A DNA stretch of 33,918 nucleotides from Desulfitobacteriaceae bacterium (GCA_028704155.1 JAQVLN010000010.1:1-33918); one strand, 5' to 3'; shown: positions 7,301 to 16,535, numbered from the stretch's first letter. Notes: generated by a model from the sequence alone, not told the origin. Made by a program: numbers and translations.

Positions 7301-8584
7301 ATGTCGGTAAATCTGGAGAAAATAGATCAGAATGTAGTTCAGCTTGAAATAACTGTTGAATCGGATAAATTGTCTGTCGCGGTTAATCAGGCAGCTAAAG
7401 TACTGGCTGGCAAGGTTAATATTCCGGGCTTCAGGAAGGGAAAAGCTCCGCGAAAGATGGTAGAGCTGCATGTAGGGATCCAAACTCTTTTAAATGAGGC
7501 TGTGGAGGATTTAATAGGTACATCCTATCCCCAAGCTATTATTGACAGTGGGATATCTCCTGTCGATCGGCCGGATATTGAGATTGTCCAGCTTGAAGAG
7601 GGGAAGGATTTGATCTATAAAGCTAAAGTGGTTGTTAAGCCTGAGGTTGTTTTAGGTGAGTATAAGGGACTGAAGGTTGAGAAGGAAGCGACTGTCGTTG
7701 AGGATGCCCAAGTAGATGAAGATCTTAAGAGCAAGCAACAACAGCATGCCCTCTTGATTAATATTGAAGAAGGGCTGATAATTGAAGGGGATACGGCAAC
7801 AATAGATTTTGAGGGTTTTGTTGACGGGGTTGCCTTTGACGGAGGCAAAGGTGAGGATCATGATTTGGTAATCGGATCAGGTACTTTTATCCCAGGTTTT
7901 GAAGACCAGTTGATCGGAATTGAAGTTGGACAGGAAATTGATGTCAATGTTCAGTTCCCTGCTGAATACCATAGTAAAGAACTTGCTGGTAAAGATGCGG
8001 TTTTTAAGGTTAAAGTTAAAAAGATTCAACGAAAGGAATTAGCACCAATAGATGATGAATTTGCCAAAGATATCAGTGAATTTGAAACCTTGGAGGAATT
8101 AAAAACAGATATCCGAAGTAAACTTATTAAAGCGGCAGAAGAAAGCGCCGAGTCAAACTACCGTAATGCAGTCATCTCCAAGGTGGTAGATAATGCAAGT
8201 GTGGAAATTCCCCCTGTAATGATTGATAATCGTGTTGATTCAATGGTCAAGGATTTTAGCCGTAACTTATCTTACCAGGGTCTATCTTTAGAACAATATT
8301 TCAGTTATACTAGCTCTAATGAACAGGCTATGAAGGAACAATTTCGTCCTCAAGCAGCTGAAAGTGTCAAGACTGAACTTGTTATAGATGCAATTACCAA
8401 GGCAGAAAGTATCACAGCTTCTGATGAAGAATTGGCTGCTGAACTGGAAAAAATGGCTCAAACCTATGGCCAAAGGGTAGAAGTAATGAAGGGCAGCCTT
8501 GAGGCGCGAGGAGAACTGGATTTCATAAAAAACGGTCTTGCGTATCAAAAAACCGTTGTGTTTTTAATTGATCAAACTGCATAA
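7301..8584 (+). CDS. tig: Trigger factor (ribosome-associated chaperone and prolyl isomerase)
   Basis: Binds at the ribosome exit tunnel and assists folding of nascent chains. The N-terminal ribosome-binding domain has GFRKGKAP at residues 43-50, the signature loop for the L23 contact. The FKBP-type peptidyl-prolyl isomerase domain lies at about 150-250 (DFEGFVDGVAFDGG, then PGFEDQLIG). The C-terminal helical chaperone domain fills the remainder. The length of 427 residues is normal. The ATG at 7301 has AAGGGGG 9 bases upstream. It is followed by clpX after only 54 bases, the standard tig-clpX linkage, with no clpP between them. Confidence 0.97.
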   Translation: MSVNLEKIDQNVVQLEITVESDKLSVAVNQAAKVLAGKVNIPGFRKGKAPRKMVELHVGIQTLLNEAVEDLIGTSYPQAIIDSGISPVDRPDIEIVQLEEGKDLIYKAKVVVKPEVVLGEYKGLKVEKEATVVEDAQVDEDLKSKQQQHALLINIEEGLIIEGDTATIDFEGFVDGVAFDGGKGEDHDLVIGSGTFIPGFEDQLIGIEVGQEIDVNVQFPAEYHSKELAGKDAVFKVKVKKIQRKELAPIDDEFAKDISEFETLEELKTDIRSKLIKAAEESAESNYRNAVISKVVDNASVEIPPVMIDNRVDSMVKDFSRNLSYQGLSLEQYFSYTSSNEQAMKEQFRPQAAESVKTELVIDAITKAESITASDEELAAELEKMAQTYGQRVEVMKGSLEARGELDFIKNGLAYQKTVVFLIDQTA

Positions 8585-8608
8585 GTAGAAGTGTTAGTAG
8601 AAGTGTTA
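8585..8608 (+). repeat. 12-bp tandem duplication between tig and clpX
   Basis: GTAGAAGTGTTA occurs twice back to back, starting directly after the tig stop codon. The repeat is perfect and is most simply a local slippage duplication. Confidence 0.85.
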
Positions 8609-8638
8609 AGGGAAATTCTGAGATAAAGAGGTGAGAGG

Positions 8639-9904
8639 ATGGCAAAGCATAATGACGAGAAAAACCAACTAAAATGTTCTTTTTGCGGTAAAACTCAGGA
8701 GCAAGTCAAAAAACTTGTCGCTGGCCCCGGTGTTTATATTTGTGATGAATGCATTGAGTTGTGCACTGAAATTATTGAGGAAGAACTTAGTGAAGATCTG
8801 GGAATTCAAATTGGCGATATTCCCAAACCCAAGGAAATCAGGACAATACTGGATCAATATGTCATAGACCAGGAACAAGCAAAAAAGACCTTGTCTGTAG
8901 CTGTATATAACCATTATAAGAGGATAAATCTAGGGATGAAAATTGATGAGGTTGAACTGCAGAAATCAAATATCATAATGTTAGGCCCAACAGGCTCAGG
9001 TAAAACGTTGCTTGCCTCTACTTTAGCCAAAGTACTCAACGTTCCTTTTGCGATTGCTGATGCTACTTCCCTGACTGAAGCAGGATATGTTGGTGAAGAT
9101 GTAGAGAATATCCTGTTAAAACTTATCCAGGCCGCAGATTATGATGTTGAAAAAGCGGAAAAAGGAATAGTTTATATTGATGAAATTGATAAAATTGCCC
9201 GTAAATCAGAAAATCCCTCAATAACCAGGGATGTATCCGGTGAAGGTGTTCAACAAGCCTTGTTAAAGATTCTGGAAGGTACAGTTGCCAGTGTTCCTCC
9301 CCAGGGGGGACGTAAACATCCTCATCAGGAATTTATTCAGCTTGATACAACTAATATTTTATTTATTGTTGGCGGAGCTTTTGATGGGATCGAAAAGATT
9401 ATTCAAAACCGGACAGGTAAAAAGGTAATGGGTTTTGGAGCCGAGATCCAAAAGAAAAGCGAGGTTGATATTGGACAGATTCTCAAGGAGATTCTACCTG
9501 GTGATCTGCTTAAATTTGGTTTAATCCCGGAATTTGTTGGGAGATTACCGGTAATTGTTACTTTAGACGCCTTAGGGGAGAATGCCTTGATTCGGATTTT
9601 AACAGAACCCAAGAATGCCTTGGTTAAGCAGTACCAAAAGCTGTTTGAATTAGATGGAATAAATCTGGAGTTCAAGGAGGACGCTCTAAAAGCTATTGCC
9701 GAGGAAGCTATCAGGCGCAATACCGGGGCTCGTGGCTTACGTTCAATCGTTGAAGAAATCTTGCTTAATGTTATGTATGACTTGCCATCCCGGACTGATG
9801 TTACCAAATGTTTCATTACCCGTGATGTTGTTTTGAAAAAAGAGGAACCATTATTGGTAACAGCTGATAAGCTAAAGAAGGGCAAGAAAGAAGAATCAGC
9901 CTAG
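8639..9904 (+). CDS. clpX: ATP-dependent unfoldase ClpX (specificity subunit of ClpXP)
   Basis: Hexameric AAA+ unfoldase that recognises substrates and feeds them to ClpP. The N-terminal zinc-binding domain has C13-x2-C16 and C35-x2-C38. Walker A is GPTGSGKT, Walker B is VYIDEIDKI, and the sensor and arginine-finger region [12 protein letters not shown] is intact. The loop that docks ClpP, IGF in most ClpX, reads MGFG here. The length of 421 residues is typical. The ATG at 8639 follows GAGGTGAGAGG. In many Clostridia clpP lies directly upstream of clpX; here tig is directly upstream, as in Bacillus, so clpP must be elsewhere. Confidence 0.97.
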   Translation: MAKHNDEKNQLKCSFCGKTQEQVKKLVAGPGVYICDECIELCTEIIEEELSEDLGIQIGDIPKPKEIRTILDQYVIDQEQAKKTLSVAVYNHYKRINLGMKIDEVELQKSNIIMLGPTGSGKTLLASTLAKVLNVPFAIADATSLTEAGYVGEDVENILLKLIQAADYDVEKAEKGIVYIDEIDKIARKSENPSITRDVSGEGVQQALLKILEGTVASVPPQGGRKHPHQEFIQLDTTNILFIVGGAFDGIEKIIQNRTGKKVMGFGAEIQKKSEVDIGQILKEILPGDLLKFGLIPEFVGRLPVIVTLDALGENALIRILTEPKNALVKQYQKLFELDGINLEFKEDALKAIAEEAIRRNTGARGLRSIVEEILLNVMYDLPSRTDVTKCFITRDVVLKKEEPLLVTADKLKKGKKEESA

Positions 9905-9933
9905 TGCAAGGCACAATTTAATACTGTAAGGAT

Positions 9934-9967
9934 AAGGAAGTTTGGCAGATACACCAAACTTCCTTTT
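9934..9967 (+). terminator. Strong intrinsic terminator after clpX
   Basis: A perfect 12-pair stem joins AAGGAAGTTTGG (9934-9945) and CCAAACTTCCTT (9954-9965) over an 8-base loop, ending in TTTT. It separates tig-clpX from lonB. Confidence 0.85.
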
Positions 9968-10045
9968 AGCTTTAGATAGTGTTTTCAATAGGTTTTTTGT
10001 GGCAATACTAACAAGGAGAGAGAAAATACCGCAGGAGGTAGTTGT

Positions 10046-11785
10046 ATGCTTGGTCTTAGCGGATTGGTAATGATAATTCAGCTTATTTTTGCTGTAGTTA
10101 TTGGCTTATACTTTTGGGGAATGCTTAAGGCCCAACATGGAAATAAAGTTTTTGTGGAAAAAGACTCACACCGGGAATTACAAAAGTTGGAGAGGATGCG
10201 GAAGATTGTGTTAACAACTCCGCTTGCCGAAAAGACCAGGCCAAAAAGTTTTTCTGAGATAATCGGACAAGCAGAAGGGATCAGAGCTTTACGTGCTGCC
10301 TTATGCGGGCCTAACCCTCAGCATGTTATAATTTATGGTCCGCCTGGTATTGGCAAGACGGCTGCCGCGCGGCTGGTTTTGGAAGAAGCCAGAAAAAATC
10401 AGTTGTCTCCTTTTAAAGAAAATGCCCATTTTATCGAAATTGATGGGGCCACTGCCCGTTTTGATGAGCGGGGTATCGCAGATCCCCTGATTGGTTCTGT
10501 TCATGATCCGATCTATCAGGGAGCGGGTGCCATGGGTATGGCAGGTATTCCGCAGCCCAAAGCTGGAGCTGTTACTAAGGCTCATGGTGGAATTTTATTT
10601 GTTGACGAAATTGGAGAGCTTCACCCGATTCAAATCAACAAGCTCCTGAAAGTGCTGGAGGATCGTAAGGTAATTTTGGAAAGTTCTTATTATAGCTATG
10701 AAGATCCTAATATCCCGGCCCATATTCATGACATTTTTCAAAATGGTTTGCCGGCAGATTTTCGGTTGGTGGGGGCTACAACCAGAAGTTCCCATGAAAT
10801 TCCGCCGGCGATACGTTCACGTTGTATGGAAATATTTTTTCGAGCCCTTTTGCCGGCTGAAATTGCCGTTATTGCCCGGGGAGCGGCAGAAAAAATGGGT
10901 ATCTCCATTAGTGAAGTGGCCTTGGAGGTTGTTAAAAATTATGCTGCAAATGGCCGTGAAGCTGTGAATATAGTACAATTAGCTGCAGGTGTAGCTCAAA
11001 CTGATGAGGCCCAGGAAATCAGTGCTGAAATTATTGAATGGGTAGTAGTATCCGGCCGGTATGTGCCCAGAAATGAGAAAAAGATTTCGGCTGAACCCCT
11101 GATTGGTGTAGTTAATGGTTTAGCCGTATATGGCCCTGAGATGGGTACGCTGCTTGAACTGGAAGTAACTGCCCATCCGGTTTCAGACGGCTGTGGTGAA
11201 TTTCACGTAACGGGAATTGTTGAAGAAGAGGAGCTGGAAGGGTCACGCAAAAGAATACGCCGTAAAAGTATGGCTCGCAGTTCAATTGAAAATGTCCTGA
11301 CAGTTCTTCGTAAGGAACTGGGCATCAAGAGCAGGGATTATAATATTCACATAAATTTTCCGGGTGGAGTCCCGATCGATGGTCCTTCCGCAGGGATTGC
11401 GATTGCTGTAGCCATAGTCTCGGCAATTCGTCAGCAAAAAGTCGATAATTACACAGCAATGACAGGAGAAGTATCAATTCAGGGTAAAATTAAACCGGTG
11501 GGAGGGATAATTGCCAAAATTGAAGCAGCCCGTCAGGCGGGTTGTCTAAGGGTTCTGATTCCTGCAGAAAACTGGCAGGAACGGTTCGGCAAAGAAGAAT
11601 TCGGGATTAAAATTATTCCTGTTGCCGAAATAAGTGAGGTTTTGACTAATGTTCTTATCGTAATGGATAAGCTTGATTTAATCGAAAAAAGTGAGCAAGC
11701 CGAGCTAAAACCGTCTTTGGAAGAAATATTGGCGAGATTGGATTTCGGTTTGGGGAATTTGCCTGACCGGGGTAAACCATGTTAA
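10046..11785 (+). CDS. lonB: ATP-dependent protease LonB (membrane-anchored, sporulation type)
   Basis: Lon-family protease with a short N terminus and a membrane anchor at about residues 3-25. The AAA+ module has Walker A GPPGIGKT and Walker B LFVDEIGEL. The proteolytic domain carries the Ser448 (DGPSAG) and Lys491 (AKIEAA) dyad, 43 residues apart as in Lon proteases. At 579 residues it matches the Firmicute LonB family, which lacks the large LonA N domain. The ATG at 10046 has AGGAGG 7 bases upstream. In B. subtilis lonB sits in the same place and is transcribed in the forespore under sigma-F. I could not confirm a sigma-F promoter in the 140-base gap upstream. Confidence 0.95.
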   Translation: MLGLSGLVMIIQLIFAVVIGLYFWGMLKAQHGNKVFVEKDSHRELQKLERMRKIVLTTPLAEKTRPKSFSEIIGQAEGIRALRAALCGPNPQHVIIYGPPGIGKTAAARLVLEEARKNQLSPFKENAHFIEIDGATARFDERGIADPLIGSVHDPIYQGAGAMGMAGIPQPKAGAVTKAHGGILFVDEIGELHPIQINKLLKVLEDRKVILESSYYSYEDPNIPAHIHDIFQNGLPADFRLVGATTRSSHEIPPAIRSRCMEIFFRALLPAEIAVIARGAAEKMGISISEVALEVVKNYAANGREAVNIVQLAAGVAQTDEAQEISAEIIEWVVVSGRYVPRNEKKISAEPLIGVVNGLAVYGPEMGTLLELEVTAHPVSDGCGEFHVTGIVEEEELEGSRKRIRRKSMARSSIENVLTVLRKELGIKSRDYNIHINFPGGVPIDGPSAGIAIAVAIVSAIRQQKVDNYTAMTGEVSIQGKIKPVGGIIAKIEAARQAGCLRVLIPAENWQERFGKEEFGIKIIPVAEISEVLTNVLIVMDKLDLIEKSEQAELKPSLEEILARLDFGLGNLPDRGKPC

Positions 11786-11809
11786 AATAACTTACGTATT
11801 CTTCATTCA

Positions 11810-11828
11810 TTCAGATTATGAATCTGAA
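11810..11828. repeat. 8-bp inverted repeat between lonB and lonA
   Basis: TTCAGATT and AATCTGAA flank a 3-base centre (ATG), a perfect palindrome. It lies 25 bases after the lonB stop and about 30 bases before the intrinsic terminator. It may be an operator or the first of two transcript hairpins. I know of no regulator with this site. Confidence 0.5.
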
Positions 11829-11859
11829 CTGTTATCGGGTAATTATCAATAGACAATGG

Positions 11860-11883
11860 CACACTAATTCTAGTGTGTTTTTT
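11860..11883 (+). terminator. Intrinsic terminator after lonB
   Basis: CACACTA (11860-11866) pairs perfectly with TAGTGTG (11871-11877) over a 4-base loop and is followed by six T. It implies that lonA has its own promoter in the following 70 bases, which I could not assign. Confidence 0.8.
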
Positions 11884-11952
11884 GCATCTTGATTAATCAA
11901 AGATGAATTGTGAATTAATTATTCCAGTATTGATTATTGAGGGGGGTTTTCC

Positions 11953-14382
11953 GTGAGAAAAGAACTTAAGTTACCGTTGCTTCCATTACGGGGGATTCTT
12001 GTTTTTCCTTATATGATAAGTCATTTAGATGTTGGACGGGAACGTTCCATGGCAGCTATTGAGGAAGCCATGTTAGGAGATAAAAAAGTTTTGCTGGCTT
12101 CCCAAAAAGAAATGGAAATAGATTCTCCGGTCTCCGAGGACATCTATTCGATTGGGACGGTGGCAGAAATTAAGCAGCTTCTTAAACTTCCTGGCGGAAC
12201 CATGCGGGTCTTGATTGAGGGGATCTGTCGCGGTAAAATTCTGGAGTATCTTACTGAGGAACCCTATTTTTCTGTTTTGGTGGAGGAACATCAGGATATT
12301 GAAAAAGCCTCGACCCTGGATCTTGAGGCCTTGACCCGCGGAGCGATACACCAATTTGAGGAATATGCCAAATTGAGCAAAAAAGTACCAAATGAAACCA
12401 TCGGCACAGTTCTGGCAATCGAAGAGCCTGGGCGTTTAGCTGATATTGTAGCTTCCCATCTCAATCTAAAAGTATCTGAAAAACAGTCGATCTTGGATGC
12501 AGTCGATATCGAACAACGTTTGGAACAACTTACCGAGTTTGTTATGCGTGAAATTGAAATCCTGGAATTGGAGCGTCGTATTGGCTTACGGGTCCGCAAG
12601 CAAATGGAAAAAGCCCAGAAGGAATATTATTTGCGGGAGCAAATGAAGGCCATCCAAAAGGAATTAGGCGAAAAAGATGAACGTCAGGTTGAGGCAGATG
12701 GGTACAGGGAAAAAGTTACCCAAGTTAAATTACCTAAGGAAGTAGAACAAAAAGCTTTAAAAGAAATTGAGCGGCTGGAAAAGATGCCTCCTTCTTCAGC
12801 AGAAGGAACTGTTGTCAGGACCTATTTAGACTGGCTTTTGGTATTGCCCTGGAGTAAGGTAACACGTGATAAAATCAATTTGAATAAAGCAGAAGAGATT
12901 TTAAATGCCGATCATTATGGATTGGAAAAAGTTAAAGAACGGATCTTGGAATTTTTGGCTATCAGAAAATTAACTCCCAAAATGAAAAGTCCCATTCTTT
13001 GTTTTGTTGGTCCGCCGGGAGTGGGCAAAACATCCTTAGCTAAATCAATTGCCAGGGCTTTAGATCGCAAATTCGTCCGTATGTCATTGGGCGGAGTTCG
13101 TGATGAAGCTGAAATCCGCGGTCATCGGCGTACTTATATCGGGGCGCTTCCAGGGCGGATTATTCAGGGAATGCGAACAGCCGGAACCCGTAACCCTGTT
13201 TTTCTGCTGGATGAAATTGATAAGATGACTTCTGATTTCCGTGGTGATCCTGCTTCGGCTTTATTAGAGGTTTTGGATCCCGAACAAAATAATACATTTA
13301 CAGATCATTATCTGGAAGTTCCTTTTGATTTGTCGCAAACCTTTTTTGTTATGACGGCAAACACTCTGGATCCAGTTCCGAGACCTTTGCTGGACCGTAT
13401 GGAGGTAATTTCCTTAAGCGGTTATACTGAGGATGAAAAGGTAAAGATAGCAAACAACTTTTTGATTTCCAAACAACTTAAGGCACATGGTTTAACAGAA
13501 GATATTTTACCACTGAATGAAGATATTTTGCTTAAGGTGGTTCAAGGATATACCAGAGAGTCCGGTGTGAGAAATCTTGAAAGGGAAGTGGCGGCAATTT
13601 GTCGTAAAGTAGCAACACGCTGGGTTAAAAAGGATTGGTCCCCACACCAACTTAATGAGGAGGATTTGGAGTCCTTATTAGGAGTTCCACGTTATTATTT
13701 CCAGATGGCCAAGAAAAACCCGGAGATAGGTGCTGTTACCGGTTTAGCCTATACTGAGGTTGGCGGGGATGTTTTAACAATAGAGGTAACACCGTTGCCT
13801 GGTAAAGGGAATCTAACCTTAACCGGGAAATTAGGGGATGTTATGAAAGAATCAGCTCAAGCGGGTTGGACTTTTGTGCGGGCCCATGCCTATGAATTGG
13901 GAATAGCGGAGGATTTTTATGAAAAAGTAGATCTTCATATTCATGTTCCGGAAGGAGCAATTCCCAAAGATGGGCCTTCTGCCGGAATTACGATGGCGAC
14001 AGCGATTGCTTCTGCTTTAGCCAAACGTTTTGTCCGTTCTGATTTAGCAATGACCGGCGAAATTACTCTGAGAGGTAATGTTTTGCCAATTGGCGGTTTA
14101 AAAGAGAAGGTTTTAGCTGCGCATCGCGCGGGAATTAAAGTTATTATTCTTCCTGAAAAGAACCGTAAGGATATAGAAGAAATACCTAAACCTGTCCGTA
14201 GTGTGATGGAATTCCAGTTTGTAAATAGAATGGAAGAAGTTTTGGAATTAGCACTTCTACCCGGAGCTTCTTCGCCTGAATCTGTTCCAGAAGCAGTTAT
14301 TCGGAATGTTATTTCTACAAGAACTATTCCCTTAGGTGAGCCGCGTCCGGGTGATCACCCTATATCCAGTCCAACGGTATAA
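11953..14382 (+). CDS. lonA: ATP-dependent protease LonA
   Basis: Cytoplasmic AAA+ serine protease that degrades damaged and regulatory proteins. The N-terminal substrate-binding domain starts at [13 protein letters not shown] (about residues 5-190), followed by a coiled helical region (about 190-300). Walker A is [12 protein letters not shown] and Walker B is VFLLDEIDK. The protease domain has Ser676 (DGPSAG) and Lys719 (KEKVLAAHR), exactly 43 apart. At 809 residues it is slightly longer than B. subtilis LonA because of a Pro/Ser-rich tail of about 30 residues with no known role. The GTG start at 11953 follows GAGGGGGG. It forms a tandem paralogous pair with lonB and is followed by a terminator-like hairpin before engB. 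Confidence 0.97.
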   Translation: MRKELKLPLLPLRGILVFPYMISHLDVGRERSMAAIEEAMLGDKKVLLASQKEMEIDSPVSEDIYSIGTVAEIKQLLKLPGGTMRVLIEGICRGKILEYLTEEPYFSVLVEEHQDIEKASTLDLEALTRGAIHQFEEYAKLSKKVPNETIGTVLAIEEPGRLADIVASHLNLKVSEKQSILDAVDIEQRLEQLTEFVMREIEILELERRIGLRVRKQMEKAQKEYYLREQMKAIQKELGEKDERQVEADGYREKVTQVKLPKEVEQKALKEIERLEKMPPSSAEGTVVRTYLDWLLVLPWSKVTRDKINLNKAEEILNADHYGLEKVKERILEFLAIRKLTPKMKSPILCFVGPPGVGKTSLAKSIARALDRKFVRMSLGGVRDEAEIRGHRRTYIGALPGRIIQGMRTAGTRNPVFLLDEIDKMTSDFRGDPASALLEVLDPEQNNTFTDHYLEVPFDLSQTFFVMTANTLDPVPRPLLDRMEVISLSGYTEDEKVKIANNFLISKQLKAHGLTEDILPLNEDILLKVVQGYTRESGVRNLEREVAAICRKVATRWVKKDWSPHQLNEEDLESLLGVPRYYFQMAKKNPEIGAVTGLAYTEVGGDVLTIEVTPLPGKGNLTLTGKLGDVMKESAQAGWTFVRAHAYELGIAEDFYEKVDLHIHVPEGAIPKDGPSAGITMATAIASALAKRFVRSDLAMTGEITLRGNVLPIGGLKEKVLAAHRAGIKVIILPEKNRKDIEEIPKPVRSVMEFQFVNRMEEVLELALLPGASSPESVPEAVIRNVISTRTIPLGEPRPGDHPISSPTV

Positions 14383-14404
14383 GGTTTTACTGTATAAAAA
14401 GAGA

Positions 14405-14433
14405 CCCGTTGTAAAATACAGCGGGCTTCTTTT
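14405..14433 (+). terminator. Intrinsic terminator between lonA and engB
   Basis: CCCGTTGTA (14405-14413) pairs with TACAGCGGG (14417-14425) with one G-U wobble over a 3-base loop, then CTTCTTTT. The engB SD lies 20 bases further on, so read-through must supply some engB message unless a promoter is hidden here. Confidence 0.7.
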
Positions 14434-14464
14434 ACAAACTTTTCTGAGGGGGGAACATTAATAA

Positions 14465-15058
14465 ATGCTTATCAGAAAGGCCGAGTATGTGGCTTCGGCG
14501 GTTAATCCGGCCCAGTATCCGGTTGAAAACATTCCGGAGATAGCTCTAGCCGGCCGTTCAAACGTGGGCAAATCTTCATTGATTAACCGTTTTTTGGGCC
14601 GCAGAAATTTGGCAAGGACCGGAGGAACTCCCGGAAAGACCCAAACTTTAAACTTTTACCGGATTAATGAAGAATGGTTTTTCGTTGATTTACCTGGTTA
14701 TGGTTATGCCAAAGTAGCAAAAGAGATCAAAGCCCGTTGGGGAAAAATGATGGCTGAATATTTTGGCCGCAGGAAAAACCTGCTGGCAGTCATCCAAATT
14801 GTGGATCTTCGTCATGAACCAAGTCAGGAAGACCGGGAGATGCAAAGCTGGTTGCGTCATCAGGAAATTCCAACTTTAATTGTAGCAACTAAAGTTGATA
14901 AAGTAGCCCGGGGAAAGTGGCCCAAAAATTTGAAAATTATTGCTCAAAGCCTGAATATTGATGATTGGCAGTTGATCCTGCCTTTTTCTGCTGAAACCGG
15001 GATTGGCAATGCTGAACTGCATGAGGCTATGGAGCAAATACTGGGCTGGCCTGAATGA
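14465..15058 (+). CDS. engB: Ribosome-biogenesis GTPase EngB/YsxC
   Basis: TrmE-Era-EngA-EngB-type GTPase needed for late assembly of the 50S subunit. The G1 loop GRSNVGKSS is at residues 30-38, a GGTPGKTQT switch I follows, G3 is DLPGYGYA, and G4 is ATKVDK. The length of 197 residues is typical. The ATG at 14465 follows a GAGGGGGG SD. The gene order lonA-engB is the standard Firmicute one. Its stop codon is 9 bases from the stop of the convergent LysM gene, with no obvious bidirectional terminator between them. Confidence 0.96.
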   Translation: MLIRKAEYVASAVNPAQYPVENIPEIALAGRSNVGKSSLINRFLGRRNLARTGGTPGKTQTLNFYRINEEWFFVDLPGYGYAKVAKEIKARWGKMMAEYFGRRKNLLAVIQIVDLRHEPSQEDREMQSWLRHQEIPTLIVATKVDKVARGKWPKNLKIIAQSLNIDDWQLILPFSAETGIGNAELHEAMEQILGWPE

Positions 15059-15067
15059 TTTTTCTGC

Positions 15068-15772
15068 TTACCCTCTTCGGTCGGTTACTTCCTCAGGACA
15101 GGGTTCTTGGGGAACAGGTACTTCAGGCTTCAGGCAATCAGGACAAAATTGATTCTTTGCTTCGCTGAAACATTGACAATGTCTTTCCTCCTCTGCAGCC
15201 ATTTGCATCAAGATCTGCTGGATCTCCGGAATCGGAATTTTGTGGGCCAGCTCAAGATAATGCTGGTGGGCGCCGGCTTCATCTTTAATATTCATATCTA
15301 AGATGGAACAGATATCGGCAGCATAATTAAGATAGGAGGCTCTCCAGTCGACCCAGTGTCCGTTGTCAAATGCTTGATAACGGGGGTCAAAGCCAAGATG
15401 GCGCAAGGCTTTTCCCAACTGATCAAGATGATTCATTTCATCATAGATAATTGGACGTAATAAGGCATCAAATTCCGGGTTGTCGAGAATTACAGCCTGA
15501 TAGAGGTAAGTGGTAATGGCACTTAATTCAGAGTCCTTACCGGCATAAGCTTCATATAGCCACATTGCATAAGTATAATCGGGCTCAGTAATCTCGGCTG
15601 GGATCAATTCATCGCATTCGGCAATGGGGAGCAGAAGCAATTGGCCGGGATAGATTCGGTCAGGGTTTTTAATATTATTTAGTTTAATTATATCGGTCAT
15701 TTCTACCTTAAAATTCCCGGCGATTTTATAAATGCTGTCACCTTGCTGGACAATATAGCGCTTATAATCCAT
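15068..15772 (-). CDS. LysM domain fused to a ferritin-like di-metal domain, Cys-rich tail
   Basis: The N-terminal LysM domain (residues about 5-49: YIVQQGDSIYKIA through YPGQLLLLP) binds GlcNAc polymers such as peptidoglycan. A ferritin-like four-helix domain follows (about 66-205). Its spacing gives a clear di-metal site: E82, then E112-x2-H115, then E165, then E195-x2-H198, with 30 residues between each Glu and the following ExxH. After the last ligand comes HCQC (C199, C201), CPDC (C210, C213) and a Pro/Glu-rich end with one more Cys. There is no signal peptide. SD GGAGGG precedes the ATG. LysM proteins without signals in spore formers are often spore coat or cortex proteins (SafA, SpoVID), and the locus position matches that of B. 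subtilis spoVID, upstream of valS. A spore-coat redox, peroxide or metal role is inference. The gene opposes its neighbours in direction. Confidence 0.85.
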   Translation of the reverse strand: MDYKRYIVQQGDSIYKIAGNFKVEMTDIIKLNNIKNPDRIYPGQLLLLPIAECDELIPAEITEPDYTYAMWLYEAYAGKDSELSAITTYLYQAVILDNPEFDALLRPIIYDEMNHLDQLGKALRHLGFDPRYQAFDNGHWVDWRASYLNYAADICSILDMNIKDEAGAHQHYLELAHKIPIPEIQQILMQMAAEEERHCQCFSEAKNQFCPDCLKPEVPVPQEPCPEEVTDRRG

Positions 15773-15784
15773 TTGAATCCCTCC

Positions 15785-15800
15785 AGTAATAAGTATTACT
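15785..15800. repeat. Inverted repeat just upstream of the LysM-ferritin SD
   Basis: AGTAATA and TATTACT are perfect 7-base arms around a 2-base centre, immediately upstream of the GGAGGG SD on the reverse strand. It could be a repressor operator or a small mRNA hairpin at the ribosome-loading site. No known consensus was recognised. Confidence 0.45.
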
Positions 15801-15950
15801 TAATTTTATTCAGGGAGTATGAACTATGCTGATGATTTATTGAGGTAATAAATTCCATATTGGCGAAGGGTTTTCCCAAAGACCAGACATTAAATGGACA
15901 GGTCAAGCGTAAGTATGTAGTAAAAATTCAGAAGTCACGGAGGAGAAACA

Positions 15951-16535
15951 ATGGGCAGAGCAGTTCTTCAGGGAATCTGTACAGCACTTTTGGTTACTGT
16001 TTTAACTTTAATAGCCGGAATTATTTGGACATCCAGCGGTATAGGGATAGTAAGTATTTCCCGGATTGTTGATATTGGTTTGCTGGCCAGTTGTCTCATG
16101 GGAGGCTTTCGTACAGGCCGGCAAACTAACCTCTGGTTTACAGGAACTCTTGTCGGGATTGGTTATGTGATAATCGGGAGTATGTTGTTGGCTTTGTTTA
16201 CACCCCTTCGTGGAACCGGTTTTTTGCAGGTTTTGCTGACAGGTGCTTTGTTGGGTTCTGTTGCGGGGGCCTTTGGAACCAGAACCACTTATCAGAAAGC
16301 AAAGCGCAGTTTTGTAACCAAAAAGCCCTACTACCGGAATTCCCCTTATGCTGATTGTCCTGATGATGCTGATAGGCGAATCAATTATGGGGTTGGTCCG
16401 ATGATTAAAGAACAAGAGGATAAGTTGTTCAGTGAAGAATTATTATTTTTTGAGGATCAAACCGGAGATAAGAAGCCTGGTGGCGGGCGAATGTCTCCCT
16501 GGTGGGAAGAAGAATGTACAACACATAATGGCTGA
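15951..16535 (+). CDS. TIGR04086/YrzE-type membrane protein with a charged C-terminal extension
   Basis: Residues 1 to about 115 contain four hydrophobic helices with short loops and Gly-rich packing (GIGYVIIGSMLLALF, LLTGALLGSVAGAFG), the pattern of the TIGR04086 family (B. subtilis YrzE), whose function is unknown. The last 80 residues are hydrophilic and acidic (KEQEDKLFSEELLFFEDQ) and end in WWEEECTTHNG, longer than the usual family member. The ATG at 15951 has GGAGGAG upstream. It lies between the divergent LysM gene and the promoter of valS, so it is probably transcribed alone. No terminator was recognised after it. Family assignment is from the overall pattern. Confidence 0.7.
   Translation: MGRAVLQGICTALLVTVLTLIAGIIWTSSGIGIVSISRIVDIGLLASCLMGGFRTGRQTNLWFTGTLVGIGYVIIGSMLLALFTPLRGTGFLQVLLTGALLGSVAGAFGTRTTYQKAKRSFVTKKPYYRNSPYADCPDDADRRINYGVGPMIKEQEDKLFSEELLFFEDQTGDKKPGGGRMSPWWEEECTTHNG

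Noticed and set aside
9403-9885. 160-codon reverse frame within clpX
   Set aside because: It is opposite the highly conserved AAA+ and C-terminal part of ClpX; such antisense frames arise from codon bias.
9968-10045. Possible sigma-F promoter for lonB
   Set aside because: The family is forespore-expressed in Bacillus, but I could not find a convincing pair of -35/-10 elements in this gap.
15860-16072. Open frame overlapping the start of the TIGR04086 gene
   Set aside because: The overlapping frame encodes a clear membrane protein with a strong SD, while this one gives a low-complexity basic peptide.
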